DNA from: Platynereis dumerilii
Lineage: Eukaryota > Annelida > Polychaeta > Phyllodocida > Nereididae
Length of the DNA: 64,000 nt
Reading direction: 5' to 3'
Assembly (NCBI GenBank): GCA_026936325.1
Contig: JAPTHN010000002.1
Coordinates: 16,656,142-16,720,141, forward strand
Shown here: piece by piece, positions 1-12,340 of the stretch
Layout: the number at the start of each line of letters is the position of its first letter
Position numbering within the stretch: position 1 is the first letter of the stretch
Notes under the pieces: model-generated
Databases searched by the model: none
What the model was told of the DNA's origin: nothing
The model's input: only the letters and a program-made list of their open reading frames with translations
Translations under genes and position numbers: made by a program

Positions 1-257
1 TCCAGGGATGATTAATGAGAAATCAATGGGATCAACAGACGCCGGTCACAGAACGGAAAACATGCCAACAACAAACGCGAGTTGGCCGGGAGTGAGCAGA
101 AATCTAACTCCGAACGCCATCTAAGCGAATAGAGCATGCATTGCAGAGAGTGAGTGAAGAAGAATCAGTTGAGAATAACCAAGAGTAGAGATCGAGTCAA
201 CAATTTAGTAAGCAAGATTAGCTGAGAATAAGTAATTAGTGAGCTTAAACTGGGAAG

Positions 258-1512
258 GTGAAGTGGGCCATGAGATCCAAGAGTGAGCCAAGAGATCCAA
301 GAGTGAGCCAAGAGATCCAAGAGTGAGCCATAAGAGATCCAAGAGCAAGCCATGAGATCCAAGAGTGAGCCATGAGATCCAAGAATGAGCCATGAGATCC
401 CAGAATGAGCCACAAGAGATCCAAGAGTGAGCCATAAGAGATCCAAGAGTGAGCCATGAGAGATCCAAGAGTGAGCCATAAGAGATCCAAGAGTGAGCCA
501 TGAGAGATCCAAGAGTGAGCCATGAGAGATCCAAGAGTGAGCCATGAGATATCCAAGAGTGAGCCATGAGAGATCCATGAGTGAGCCATGAGATTCAAGA
601 GTGAGCCATAAGATCCAAGAGTGAGCCATAAGAAATGCAAGAGTGAGCCATGAGATCCAAGAATGAGCCATAAAAGATCCAAGAGTGAGCTATGATATCC
701 AAGAGTGAGCCATAAGAGATCCAAGAGTGAGCAATGAGATCCAAGAGTGAGCCATGAGATCCAAGAATGAGCCATGAGATCCCAGACTCAGCCATGAAAG
801 ATCCAAGAGTGAGCAATGAGATCCAAGAGTGAGCCATAAGAGATCCAAGAGCCATGAGATCCCAGAATGAGCCATGAGAGATCCAAGAGTAAGACATGAG
901 ATCCAAGAGTGAGCCATGAGATGCAAGAGTGGGCCATAAGAGATCCAGGAGTGGGCCATAAGTGAGCCAAGAGTGAGCCAAGAGAGATCCAAGAGTGAGC
1001 CATGAGATCCAAGAATGAGCCATGAGATCCCAGAATGAGCCATGAGAGATCCAAGAGTAAGCCATAAGAAATCCAAGAGTGAGCCATGAGATCCAAGAAT
1101 GAGCCATAAGAAATCCAAGAGTGAGCCATAACAGATCCAAGAGTGAGCCATGAGATCCAAGAATGAGCCATAAGAAATCCAAGAGTGAGCCATGAGAGGT
1201 CCAAGAGTGAGCCATGAGATCCAAGAATGAGCCATAAGAAATCCAAGAGGGAGCCATGAGATCCAAGAGTGAGCCATGAGAGATCCAAGAGTGGGCCATA
1301 AGAGGTCCAAGAGTGAGCCATGAGATCCAAGAATGAGCCATAAGAAATCCAAGAGTGAGCCATAACAGATCCAAGAGTGAGCCATGAGATCCAAGAATGA
1401 GCCATAAGAAATCCAAGAGTGAGCCATAAGAGATCCAAGAGTGAGCCATGAGATCCAAGAATGAGCCATGAGATCCCAGAATGAGCCATGAGAGATCCAA
1501 GAGTAAGACAAA
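258..1512. repeat. Minisatellite, 20-22 bp unit (GATCCAAGAGTGAGCCATGA)
   Basis: About 60 imperfect units with one- or two-base length variants (AGAGATCC, AGATCC, AAATCC starts). Blocks are themselves repeated, for example with an offset of 234 bp around CATAACAGATCC at 1127 and 1361. Long minus-strand frames here arise because the unit lacks stops. Isolated GTGAGCC words continue to about 3070. Confidence 0.97.
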
Positions 1513-1744
1513 GTGAGGTCAGTAGGACCCAAAAGTGAGCTGAAAATGCGGACACCGAGCCTAATTAACATGCTATTTAGTAGAGTGGAAAAGTGAGCCA
1601 TGAGTCTAATATGTACAATTAGTGAGCTATACGCAACTAGAAGGCACACAAGTGTGCAATGGTCGGTAGTTATGGCATGGAGTGCTTTGCTGAGCACAGG
1701 TAATGGTGGTATATATTTCAGTTTAAGTGTAAGTAAACTTAAAC

Positions 1745-2102
1745 GACTCCTATCCGCCGCCCCCCGACTCCTGTCCGCTGGCCCCGACTCCTGTCCGCCG
1801 CCCCCGACTCCTGTCCGTCACCACGACTCCTGTCCGCCGCCCCCGACTCCTGTCCGCCGCCCCCGACTCCTGTCCGCCGCCCACTCCTATCTGCCGGCCC
1901 CACTCCTATCAGCCGCCCCCGACTCCTGTCCGCCGCCCCCGACTCCTGTCCGCCGCCCCCGACTCCTGTCCGCCGCCCAGACTCCTATCCGCCGCCCCAA
2001 CTCCTATCCGCGGCCCCCGACTCCTGTCCGCCGCCCCGACTCCTATCCACCTCCGACTCCTATCCACCCCCGACTCCTATCCACCTCGACTCCTATCCAC
2101 GG
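1745..2102. repeat. GC-rich minisatellite, 20 bp unit (GACTCCTGTCCGCCGCCCCC)
   Basis: About 18 units; the last ones lose GC and shift to GACTCCTATCCACC. C-rich on plus, so the minus strand carries regular G5 runs. No gene is called from the frame at 1600-2130. Confidence 0.97.
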
Positions 2103-2144
2103 CCATTGCCATAGATTCAGTTGCTTGTGAGTCATCATGTAGGG

Positions 2145-2645
2145 CCTACGTAAAGTTTTAACAAATATGGTCACCAAGGTCACAGGAATGGTTCAAGGTC
2201 ATCCATGTTACAACTCATTTGAGGTGTTACTGTGATACAAAATCCCTGTGAGTTTTGTGGTCCCAGGGAGAATAATAGTGGAGTTGTCGTGTATATAAGC
2301 TTTTTACAAATATGGCTGCCAAGGTCACAGATATAGGTCAAGGTCACTGATGTCAAAACTAATTCAAGGTCTTATAGTGATACATAATCCCAGTTAGTTT
2401 GGTGATCCTAGTGTACATACAAGAGGAGTTATTGCGCCCACAAGATATTCACAAATATGGCCGCCAAGGTCACAGAAGTAGGTCAAGGTCACTCATGTCA
2501 GAACTCATTCAAGGTCTTGCTGTCATACACAATCCCTGCTAGTTTCATGATTCCAGGTATAATAGAAATTGAGTTATCTTGTACACAAGCTTTTCACAAA
2601 TATGGCCGCCAAGGTCACAGATGTAGGTCAAGGTCACTCATAAGT
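2145..2645. repeat. 145 bp tandem repeat, about 3.4 copies, with AGGTCA half-sites
   Basis: ACAAATATGG starts at 2161, 2306, 2451 and 2596, exactly 145 bp apart. Each unit holds CCAAGGTCACAG and, in copies 2-4, TAGGTCAAGGTCAC. The fourth unit stops after about 45 bp. Confidence 0.95.
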
Positions 2646-2649
2646 TATG

Positions 2650-5600
2650 CCTGGCGAGATGTCAAGGTATTTGATGTATTTGACTCATATTGGAAGTCTG
2701 GGGCAGCCTGTGCAAAGTGAAATCATCGTCAATAGGGAGGACAACTGAGACTACCAAACCTCACACTACAGCAATATGGGCGGGATGGCCTTTGGCCACC
2801 GCCCATAATTAGTGAGCCATGAGCCAGGAGTGATACAAGAGTAGGCCAAGGGCGAGCCTTTTCAGCAAACCAAGACCGAGTCCGGAGAACTAAGGGAGTG
2901 AGCGAGGAGTGAGCCGGACTGACTTGATGGGCAACAGATGATAGCACGATGGCTGACGGACAGGGAGGGCACCTCCTCTGGGATTAAGATAATGATGAAT
3001 AATCAAGCGGAAGTCTTCTGTCATCCGCCATTGTGCGCTGCCCGATTAATTATGTAGAGGTTTTTGGGGTGAGCCAGGCTCTTGGGTCTCATAATCACAG
3101 ACTTGATCTTTGCACGAAGCGAAGCGCAGTACACAGCGGCCGCCGGCTGGTAGAGGTGCATGACATTGTATTGCACATTCAAACCCCAATATACACCCAT
3201 GATACAAAACTTAATGTCTTGATGAATATCAAAAATTTACTTTTTTCATTCTAATTTCAATAAGTTAATCATGTTAATAAAATTATTAATTCACAGTCCA
3301 TGATTGCAACTCATAGGCCTAGTAGCTTTTTGAGAATTTTACACCGAGCCGCATAATCATTGCAAACTGCAATCATTACGCAGTAATCAGTAAGCTAGGT
3401 AGTGCTGGACAACTGAATGGTCTATTCACTATTTCGATAAACTTGAAAATTTATTTGATTGTTCAAGTGTCTGACGTAGAACAGTTACAACATTTGCTTA
3501 GAGTAATCGGGGGGAAATAATATCAGTATTATATCACTATTACGTGACTGCGCCATTTGAGGGTGATGCCGTGATGGCCTTAACGTCACACTGCATTTAC
3601 CATTCGGAGAGTGTATGTACGACCAATAGCTTCCAAGTGCAACATAGGAAACCTTGGATATAGTTTGCAGGGGTGGGGAACAAGAGTAAATCAATGCGGT
3701 CCACTGGTGACACTCAGCCCATCAGAGGGCATCCGAGGCAGATAGTGGAAGCCACCCGAAACAACAGCTAATCATTTGCTCTTTAGCGTTTGGCCACATC
3801 AGCAAATTGTGGACCGAAAGCATTGCGTTAGCGTCAACTCACCCACCCATTAACCATCACATTAACCCGCTATCTTGACAATATTCAGCCAAGAATCAGC
3901 CTGATTCATCCTTTACTCAGTCAGATTACAGCCTGATGCAAGACTGGAATTAATGGTGCCAATAATGACCCAGTAATGCCAGTAATGCCAGGGGATTGGC
4001 TGTATAGCTGTATATAGCTTGGCCTGGGAGGCCTGGGAGATAGCATGAGCCTGTATCAAGCAATGTTACCAGCAGATAGATGGTACTTTCAGCTGTTCAG
4101 GTCTCTGCAGCCTGACAGCACCACATGGCCTCAAAGTGTGCCTACAGGATGTCACCCTAATTCCTGATGCCTGCTTGCTTGCACATAACTCCCATTTAAC
4201 ATTGTTCAATAGTGAACCGGTGTCAAGCAAATATGTGAACATATGTGGGGGGTTTGGAGGAGCCTTTAGCAGAGTGAACGGGTTTGTAATGCCACTAGAA
4301 TAAAGTCAGTAATACGGCATACGCCAATGACACATGGCAGCCGCTAGATAATAACAGATGTCTTGCGAACCTCAGAAAAGTAAGGTTGAAGGGGCTCTCC
4401 ATACGGACGGCACTGGTTGCAACAATTCTTTTTAAAACCAAGTTGGCGTTGGTCGGTGTGGGACTGATGGCTCTTTTAACACTTTTTTTTAAATTGATTA
4501 TTAAACTGCAGTACATACAGGGGTATATAATTCAGTAGGCATAAAACCTCAAGAGGCTTGTTGGCCTAACGTTCAAATACGCTACAAGGTCTTTATTCAT
4601 ACAGTGAGATGCCAAAATTTGTGGCAGCGGCCAGCGGCGTTAGTACACAATGTCATCTCTTTTATTAGTTTCATAAAGTACAATTAACCTATACAATGTA
4701 CATAACGGTGATAGCTGGTGTTACAGCTCTTCGTTCTTTCTTTCTTTTTAAATAATGAAACCCAAGCTGGTGATGGAGGACTGGCAGTGGAAGTTTTCTC
4801 AGAAGTTGTCTTGCTCAAATATTTCCTGCCTTTAGAGCAGTGTTGATTTTCACCTTGGGCTTGTTCTGGAGTACCTTCATACTCCGTATTTTTTTGTGAA
4901 GAAGGTTGAAGGGAAGAGGGCTGCTCTTATTTATTGCTGCAAGGTCCTCGCAGTCCTACTCGGGTTATATGCCGCTATTTACTCGGACGGATAGCCAATG
5001 TCAGCCTTTTCAAAGATGTATGTCCCGCTGTTTTCTCTCGCACAATGAGTTGCCTTGCTTGCTGGCCTCCGTAAGCTCCGTTCGGTTGGCGGTGTGTGTT
5101 GAGGAGCTGATGAGGAGTTGGATGCAAAGGTTGGGATGTAAATAAATGGTCCAGATGCCAGATGGTATGATACGGCTCATAATATAGCTGTTATAGCAGT
5201 CTTTTGGGATGATTACCGACTCAAAGGACCAGTCAAGACTGGTGTGCTATTCCACATTATCAAAAATATGTTGTTTTTGATACTTATTAAACTTTTGAAG
5301 GTGACCAAAATGTTCATGTTAATCCAGCATTTCAGATTTTAGCAACGCCTGATCAGAAGGGGTGTTGTGTTTGGGGTGCATGAACTGCAGGATGGTTGTT
5401 GTTTTTGTTGGATAAAATCTTGGAAGATTGTGACATCATCTGGCAGAGACGATTACCTGGTTTTGAAATGGGTTTGGATTTGTTATTTTCTTACTCTGTC
5501 CAATTAATTACAACAAGAAAATATCCATTTCAGCCTGCAGCAATATCTTGCAGCATTCACTGACTCGCAATCAATTGCAACTGGCAAGTCATATTTATGC

Positions 5601-8180
5601 CAATGATCCGAATGGTGGAAATTGGTGGTTGGTATGAATAGCTTTGGATGAGGTTTCCGAAATGGTGACGTCCTAGTTAAAAATATTAGTTGTGGTGCAA
5701 AGGAGAGTTGGTGACAGCAGCGAAAGACGCAGTCTAACGACGAGTGCCCACCTGAATATTTAGGAGACGGACTGTTTCTCTGCGGTCAACAATACCGGCC
5801 GTCAACATGAGCCTAATGAATGATGCAGGGGACGGGGCTCTTGATGGAGCTGATGCAGCTGTCAATAAAGAGCTGATGTTACATTCAAGACTCGGATGAT
5901 GGCCGCTGTCCTGCGCTGCAGCCTCATTTGTCCCTTGACCGTTCGCCTGCTTCTGCTCTTCTGAGTCCCTGTAAAAACTCCTTGGCTGCTCAACTGCTTG
6001 AGCTGGGAATTCTCCTCAGCACTCAGTGTGGCTAGCTGGCTAGCTGTATTGATGACTTCTCTTGGCATTTCATGTCACCATGCCTGCTTACCATCCATGT
6101 CGACCGGTTCAGTCATTTCGGTCATTTTGGTCACTCGGTCTTTCTGTCTCTCTTTGGTCTCCTCTTGGTCAATGGTCAGTTCCATTGGTCAGTTCGACAT
6201 CTAGCTCCAGTTCAATTTATGGCTCTGGTATAAAATTACCTTCTTCGGCCCTTTGGCTGTCATTGCTGTCAATTTTTCCAATGGCAATTTATAGGTTCAA
6301 TAAACTGGTTATATACCAGGATTCGCAGGAATTTCCGCGGCATCCTTGCAAATGGTCTTTCAATTGGGAAAGTGATTGCTGTTTTTTGACTTGCATATAT
6401 TTTCATGTGGCATCCATCATGCTGTTGTATGAACTGAGAATATTTTTCACTATACAGTTAAATCTTCCAATATTTTGGACGTCTCAAGGAGTGATGTGAA
6501 ATTTAAGCTGCTGAAAAGCTGGAAAAGGCGTTCTTGGTCTAATGTTCGTGATTGTTCTGTGGCCCATTAAACTGAGATCCATATATATTTAGTATAATTA
6601 TGTCTCGTAAATTTGCCATTTTGGATCGGAAAATTTTTACTTCAGTCTTTGTCTTGACTGAGATTGAGGGAAATTTTATATATTTTTAGAGAAGTTGATG
6701 TATACTTCTGTCACATCGTTCTCAAGATATACTCAGATGCAGCCAAATGAATTACATTTAATCTTACTACGACTTTATGATATTGTTTATGGCTTTTGGA
6801 TATGATGAAATCTTGATACAAAAACCAAAAAAAAAATCTTTTGATCATAAGATGGTACAGGGATGGGATTATGTTGGCAGGCGCATCATAAGCTGCTTAT
6901 TTCTGTCTACCTGATGAAAATTGATGTTTTACCAAATTGCATAAGGTGTTGGTTACGTGTGCATATAATATGCCCATATTAGATGATGAACGTTCCTTGT
7001 GATGAAGTCACATGTATGTGATTATCATGCATATTTTATATACATTTCCCTTAAAGTTATTTCAGGTAAATGTTGGCTTGTAATTGTTGCGACCAGTATG
7101 GTCTTCTGTTTACGGAGGATTCCTGACCCAAGTGTAAGAACTCAAGGTATAGCACATCTCACGGAATGATCTTCAGCTCGGGAAAGACAGCGTTAAGCAT
7201 AAATACCGGTTATCGTCCCGATCCTAACCGTAAAAATTTGGTTTTTGGACTTTGCGCATGTACATTCTCCTCGTGTAAATATGTTTTATTTTCATTTTTG
7301 CTAACCACATCATGCTGCATTGAAAAGGCTGAGATGTCAATTAGCAGAAAACGCATAGCATCAGTTAGCATTGAGATTGTCCTTGGCCAGCCTTGGTGAC
7401 TTCTACTTCCACAGACACGAGACCAGATTTCTGGCAGATTCAGCCTTGAGGCCTTCGAGACACCTGAATCCACCATTTAATGGAGTGTAATGCATGCCAG
7501 GTATCCAATATTGCTGATGGGGCAAAATTTGTGCATTCCATCAACAATCTCCTTGGTCATTACCTAACACCTATTGGTAAAATAAGATATATATATCCTG
7601 AATATGGCTGTTGAGTTACTCTCGCCTCAGTCGACTGATGTCAAAAGTTGATGGTGATTTGGATTATTGATGAAGTTATTTGCCCGTGTAAGCCGGAGTA
7701 ATAACTTTCCAAGGTATGAATAGCTGCCTACACATAGTACAAATCTATGAATATTCTAAATTATAATCACCAGATCACAAATATTATTATGGTTTAATAT
7801 GAAGGCAGACCATAAAGCTGTCTTTATGTCACAGGCATGATAAGGTTTATTTGAAATGTGAATGAAATGAATGATGTTTGGAAGCAAAGCCTATAGACCA
7901 GCATGCATCCATTTTCATTTTGTCAGCATGCTTACTTGTTTCTCTTTCATTTTTCTCCATTTTTTCTTCATTTTTTGCCAATTTCTGTGTTTGTAAGCGG
8001 AGATATTGCATCTTCCGGCCAGCTGCCCACAACGAGGATGGCCCTGATCACGAACTCACATCAAAGGAAGACGAACGTGGCACGCGAGCATAAATATCAG
8101 TGGACGGCACGTGCTCCCTGGCAATGCGGCAAGACTGGGGATGAATTGGGAACTCCCAAGGATAAATGGGGAGGACCAGG
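2650..8180. other. Intergenic DNA without recognisable genes
   Basis: Frames are all under 150 residues with no domain or splice pattern I can defend. Scattered GTGAGCC words near 2810-3080 are outliers of the first minisatellite. Confidence 0.6.
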
Positions 8181-8184
8181 GATA

Positions 8185-9390
8185 ACTGGAGTGGAAAAGG
8201 GATAATTAGAGAATAAATATGGAGGACTGGGAAGATTGGTAGGACCAGGATAAATAGGGACGACCAGGGATAAATAGGGAAGACCAGGGATAAATAGGGA
8301 AGACCAGGGACAAATGGGGAACACCAGGAATAAATAGGGAAGACCAGGGACAAATAGGGAAGACCAGGGATAAATAGGGAAGACCAGGGATAAATAGGGA
8401 AGACCAGGGATAAATAGGGAAGACCAGGGATAAATAGGGAAGACCAGGGACAAATAGGGAAGACCAGGGATAAATAGGGAAGACCAGGGATAAATAGGGA
8501 AGACCAGGGACAAATAGGGAAGACCAGGGATAAATAGGGAAGACCAGGGATAAATAGGGAAGACCAGGGATAAATAGGGAAGACCAGGGATAAATAGGGG
8601 AGACCAGGGATAAATAGGGAAGACCAGGGATAAATAGGGAAGACCAGGGATAAATAGGGAAGACCAGGGATAAATAGGGAAGACCAGGGACAAATAGGGA
8701 AGACCAGGGATAAATAGGGAAGACCAGGGATAAATAGGGACGACCAGGGATAAATAGGGAAGACCAGGGATAAATAGGGAAGACCAGGGATAAATAGGGA
8801 AGACCAGGGACAAATGGGGAACACCAGGAAAAGATTTATAAAGACTGGGGATAAACAGAGAGAACCAGGGATAAATAGGGAGGATGATGGATAAATAAGG
8901 ATCAAGGAAAAAAATAATGAGAAGCAGCCGTGGATATACTGGGAGGACACTCAGGACATGGATAAATAAAACAAATGGATAAATAAAACAAGACCAGGGA
9001 TAGAATGGGAGTACCAGGGATAAATAGGGACACCAGCTGGCAGGATACACAGAGAGGACCAGAGATACATTGGTAGGACCAGGGATAAATAAGGACCAAG
9101 GAAACAATGAGAGGAACCGGGATATTTGGGGAGGAACAGGGCTAAACTGGGAGGACCAGGGATAAATAAAGAGGGCCAAGAATAAATAATGGGATCAGGG
9201 ATAAATGAGGAGGAGCAAGTAAACATTGAGAGGAACAGGGATAAATACAGAGGACTAAGGATATACTGGGAGGACAACCGCGACTAAATAAGGATAAATA
9301 GGGATACATTGGGAGGACCAGAGACAAAAAAGGAGGACAAGCGAAACAAGGAAGTCTGACGAATTGGGATAAATATAGACAACCAGGGAT
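8185..9390. repeat. Minisatellite, 20 bp unit (AGACCAGGGATAAATAGGGA)
   Basis: The core 8270-8820 is nearly perfect at 20 bp; the edges to 8185 and 9390 are diverged. A 20 bp unit without minus-strand stops gives frames up to 360 residues repeating SLFIPGLPYLSLVFPIYPW; these are not genes. The homogeneous core and decayed edges show recent internal amplification. Confidence 0.97.
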
Positions 9391-9399
9391 GAATCTGAC

Positions 9400-10300
9400 A
9401 ATTTATTAGATATCTATTTGAAACACAACCTGATTAACATCAGAATTATCAGTTAAGACATTGCTTATGTGTAGCCATGCAATCGCAATCCTCTATCCCC
9501 GTTCATGAGGTTTCCTCATTTCAGGACTTTGCCAAGAACATCCTCAAAACATATTTTGATCTTCTCTTCGGAGACCAGGACCAATTGACAAATCAACCGT
9601 TTCCTCTAAAAATGTCAGAAAATGTCCGTGGGATACACCGAAGGTCGCTGGACACCTAACGCCACACAAAATATCCCTCGCTGTCAAACTGGAGCCCTAT
9701 CTATCACCACCCGCTTCAGACGGACACTGATCGGCAAATTCAGGCAAAATCCATCTCAGAAAATGTACGGGAAAAAACCTCTTCCATATTCAGCAATTGG
9801 GACTCTGCCAGACACATTCACACAAAAACACCAATCCATCATAATTAAAATACGCCAGGGCATTCGCTGTGGTAGCAAAAATCATACAGTTGTAACGGTA
9901 CGAGAGAGATGTTGGAGCATTTGCAGAATAGCCTGGAACGATAAGCAGCCGCAGATATGAGATGGATAGTGCATCCCTCTAAGAAGTAACTGCTTTATGA
10001 GGGTGTTTGGGAGACAGGGCTTTATGTCTTTTATTTATGCACTGGCTAGGCCTAACCTGGGGCCTGACAGGACAGGTAGGGACCAATGTATTGAGGCCAA
10101 GTGAACTTGGAAGTTGGCACAGGATGAAGCGTCATATAACGTGGGTTGCCCGGAACACAAATCAAACCTGGGTTCCAGAGGCTGACAGCCCATACTTATG
10201 AATGACCACTCATGATTAGTCTCATTTCAATGTATAACATGTATAAGGTCACTTAGCTAGGTCAGGTCTAGGTCTGGAAAAAGGGCTGCTGGTCTAGGTC
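9400..10300. other. Intergenic DNA, nothing recognised
   Basis: Two short overlapping frames (9477-9960) show no domain and no repeat was identified. Confidence 0.5.
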
Positions 10301-10540
10301 AGGCTGGGTGGCCAAGTGGCTTAGGTGCCCGCCTGCTCCGCTGAAGGTCTTTGCCTGCCATGGTTCGAACCACAGGCGGGGAACCCAAAATTTCCAGTGG
10401 CCCCTTGTATCAGTGTCTATGCTGGGCAAGTAAAAGATCCCTCACGTGTGTAACATGTTGAGGAATAACACTCTCTCTCCCATCTCATCAATCAACCCTC
10501 GTAAGTGCCCAGAAATGGGCTTAGAGGGCTGCACTTACCA

Positions 10541-10603
<63 letters not shown>

Positions 10604-10664
10604 CTATCAGTCTATCTGTCTATCTATCTATCTACCTTTTCTATATATCTGTCTATCTATCTAT
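10301..10664 (+). mobile_element. tRNA-derived SINE (family B) with a (TATC)n tail
   Basis: The tRNA-like head has GGTGGCCAAGTGGCTTAGG and the B box GGTTCGAACC. A body ending in TGGGCTTAGAGGGCTGCACT is followed by TACCA and then about 120 bp of (TATC)n in place of poly(A). A reverse copy of the body is at 46319-46472 with the same tail, so the microsatellite is part of the element. Confidence 0.85.
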
Positions 10665-10669
10665 ACCTG

Positions 10670-12177
10670 CAGTGACATCACTGACATTCTCAAACAGCCA
10701 CTTGTGTATAGGCCTATCACAATGAATCACTTGCATTGTGTGATCCATCCATGCGTAATATCACCAATAGGCCTATGCATACAAAGAATCAGGCCATAAA
10801 TGTATCAATTACAGTTTGAAAAAAAAAACGAGAAGTAAAAGAGAAATCATGAAAAATATACTTAAGAAATCATGAAAAAAAATGATAATTTTTTTATATC
10901 GGCAATCAGCAGGTCAAAATTCATAATAAGTCCGAGCATGCCAAAATGATGCAAAGTTCTGATCATTTTAAAGGAGAGTTGAACTGGAACTTCAGTAATG
11001 TGAATTTTCAACTCCTACACCCTCCACTAGAGGGCTACAGTTCCAGATACCTGGGAGACAAGAGACCTTCTGTGGGATTCTATTTCCATGAGAAGCAAGT
11101 GGAAATGGGCCTCAAGGCAAAACTGTTTTTCATATCATCCCTTTTGTTCAGCACTCAGCTGTAGCTAGCAAAAATATTGACCGTGATTATAGTCCATGAA
11201 AGCAGTCTATATCAGACATGGATGAAGTCCTTCACCTAATTGATTGCCTCATAGCCCCACAGCTTATGACCTCCAGCATCCATGGCTCAGAAGACAAAAT
11301 CGGTTTGAACATAATTCACTTGAATCATTTCATTAATCATGTTAAAGTAGTAACTTAATAGAGAGGTCTATCAGAAAATGATATGTTACAAATTATTCAA
11401 CATGACAACATTTTCAAAACATGTAGATATTTGTCCTCAGCAGCTCAATTTGTGAACTTGATTCTTTTTCAACATCAATACTATGTAGTGCATGTAGTAT
11501 GTATAACACAAAACGTATTTTCAAAATAATATGAATGACACTGCTACCCAATTAAAAAAACGACTACTTTTAAAAAAAGTTAGAAATTTGGACCTTTCTT
11601 CAAAAATTTCCAGTAAGACTAAGAAATTTCCAGGCAATGACATATGCTTGGATTCCCCACTTCTTCCATCCATGCCTAAATATCTGAGAATGAAGTTGCA
11701 TAAGAACTTGAGAAGGGCCTTTTACAGCAGGGTGTTCCGAGCTTTATATATGTCACTTGTTGAATTAATAATTTTATATTTAACCATAATCAGATCACCA
11801 CAATTTTACAATGCAGAAAATAATCATAATATCAATTTCAAATACATGATTATATGGTTGTGTGTCAATGAATCTCCTATTGTCAATTGGCTATCCGTCA
11901 GATTTGGATTTGAAATAATCAATATCTGTCAATATCTAATTGATAGTGCAAAGTCCATCAGCCTATAGGATGGAAATCCAGTAAAATAGATTGTAAGCCA
12001 ACGAAAGCCACCCAAGCTGAGGGGACCTTGGGTCTGACAAAATATGCAAAAACACACAACACTAAAGTGACAACACCATTATTATCCCACACGACATATG
12101 AAGGACTATTTATATTTCAGACAACTTGAGGCAAGTTACAAGTCTTCTGGTTGAAAGAATATATATATATAGGCCTA
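10670..12177. other. Intergenic AT-rich DNA, nothing recognised
   Basis: The frame at 11531-11968 (145 residues) is Lys/Ile-rich, as expected for AT-rich noncoding DNA. Confidence 0.5.
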
Positions 12178-12185
12178 TATGTAAG

Positions 12186-12332
12186 CAGTGGCATCACCAA
12201 GGGGTACCGGGGGCAGTGCCCCCCCCTAATTTTTAGCTTAATCCCATTGTTCTATAGGTCATAACAAGTCACACCCCCCCCCCAGTTGAACGGCCGTGCC
12301 CCCCCCCCAAATAAATCCTGGTGACACCACTG
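12186..12332. mobile_element. hAT-type MITE, 147 bp
   Basis: The ends are CAGTGGCATCACCA and the inverted CAGTGGTGTCACCA. Flanking 8-mers TATGTAAG and TATGTAGG differ by one base and fit an 8 bp target duplication, diagnostic of hAT. The inside is C/G homopolymer rich with no ORF. Confidence 0.88.
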
Positions 12333-12340
12333 TATGTAGG

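Noticed and set aside
165-1697. Several long minus-strand frames rich in LMAHSWISWLTLGS
   Set aside because: They are translations of the 20-22 bp minisatellite, open in several frames at once because the unit has no stop codon.
1600-2130. A 176-residue plus frame with LLSAAPDSCPPPPTPVRR
   Set aside because: It is a product of the GC-rich 20 bp array with no start context or conserved ends.
8048-9179. A 360-residue minus-strand frame repeating LSLVFPIYPWSSLFIPG
   Set aside because: It follows the 20 bp array exactly; other minus-strand frames are open too, with the same composition.
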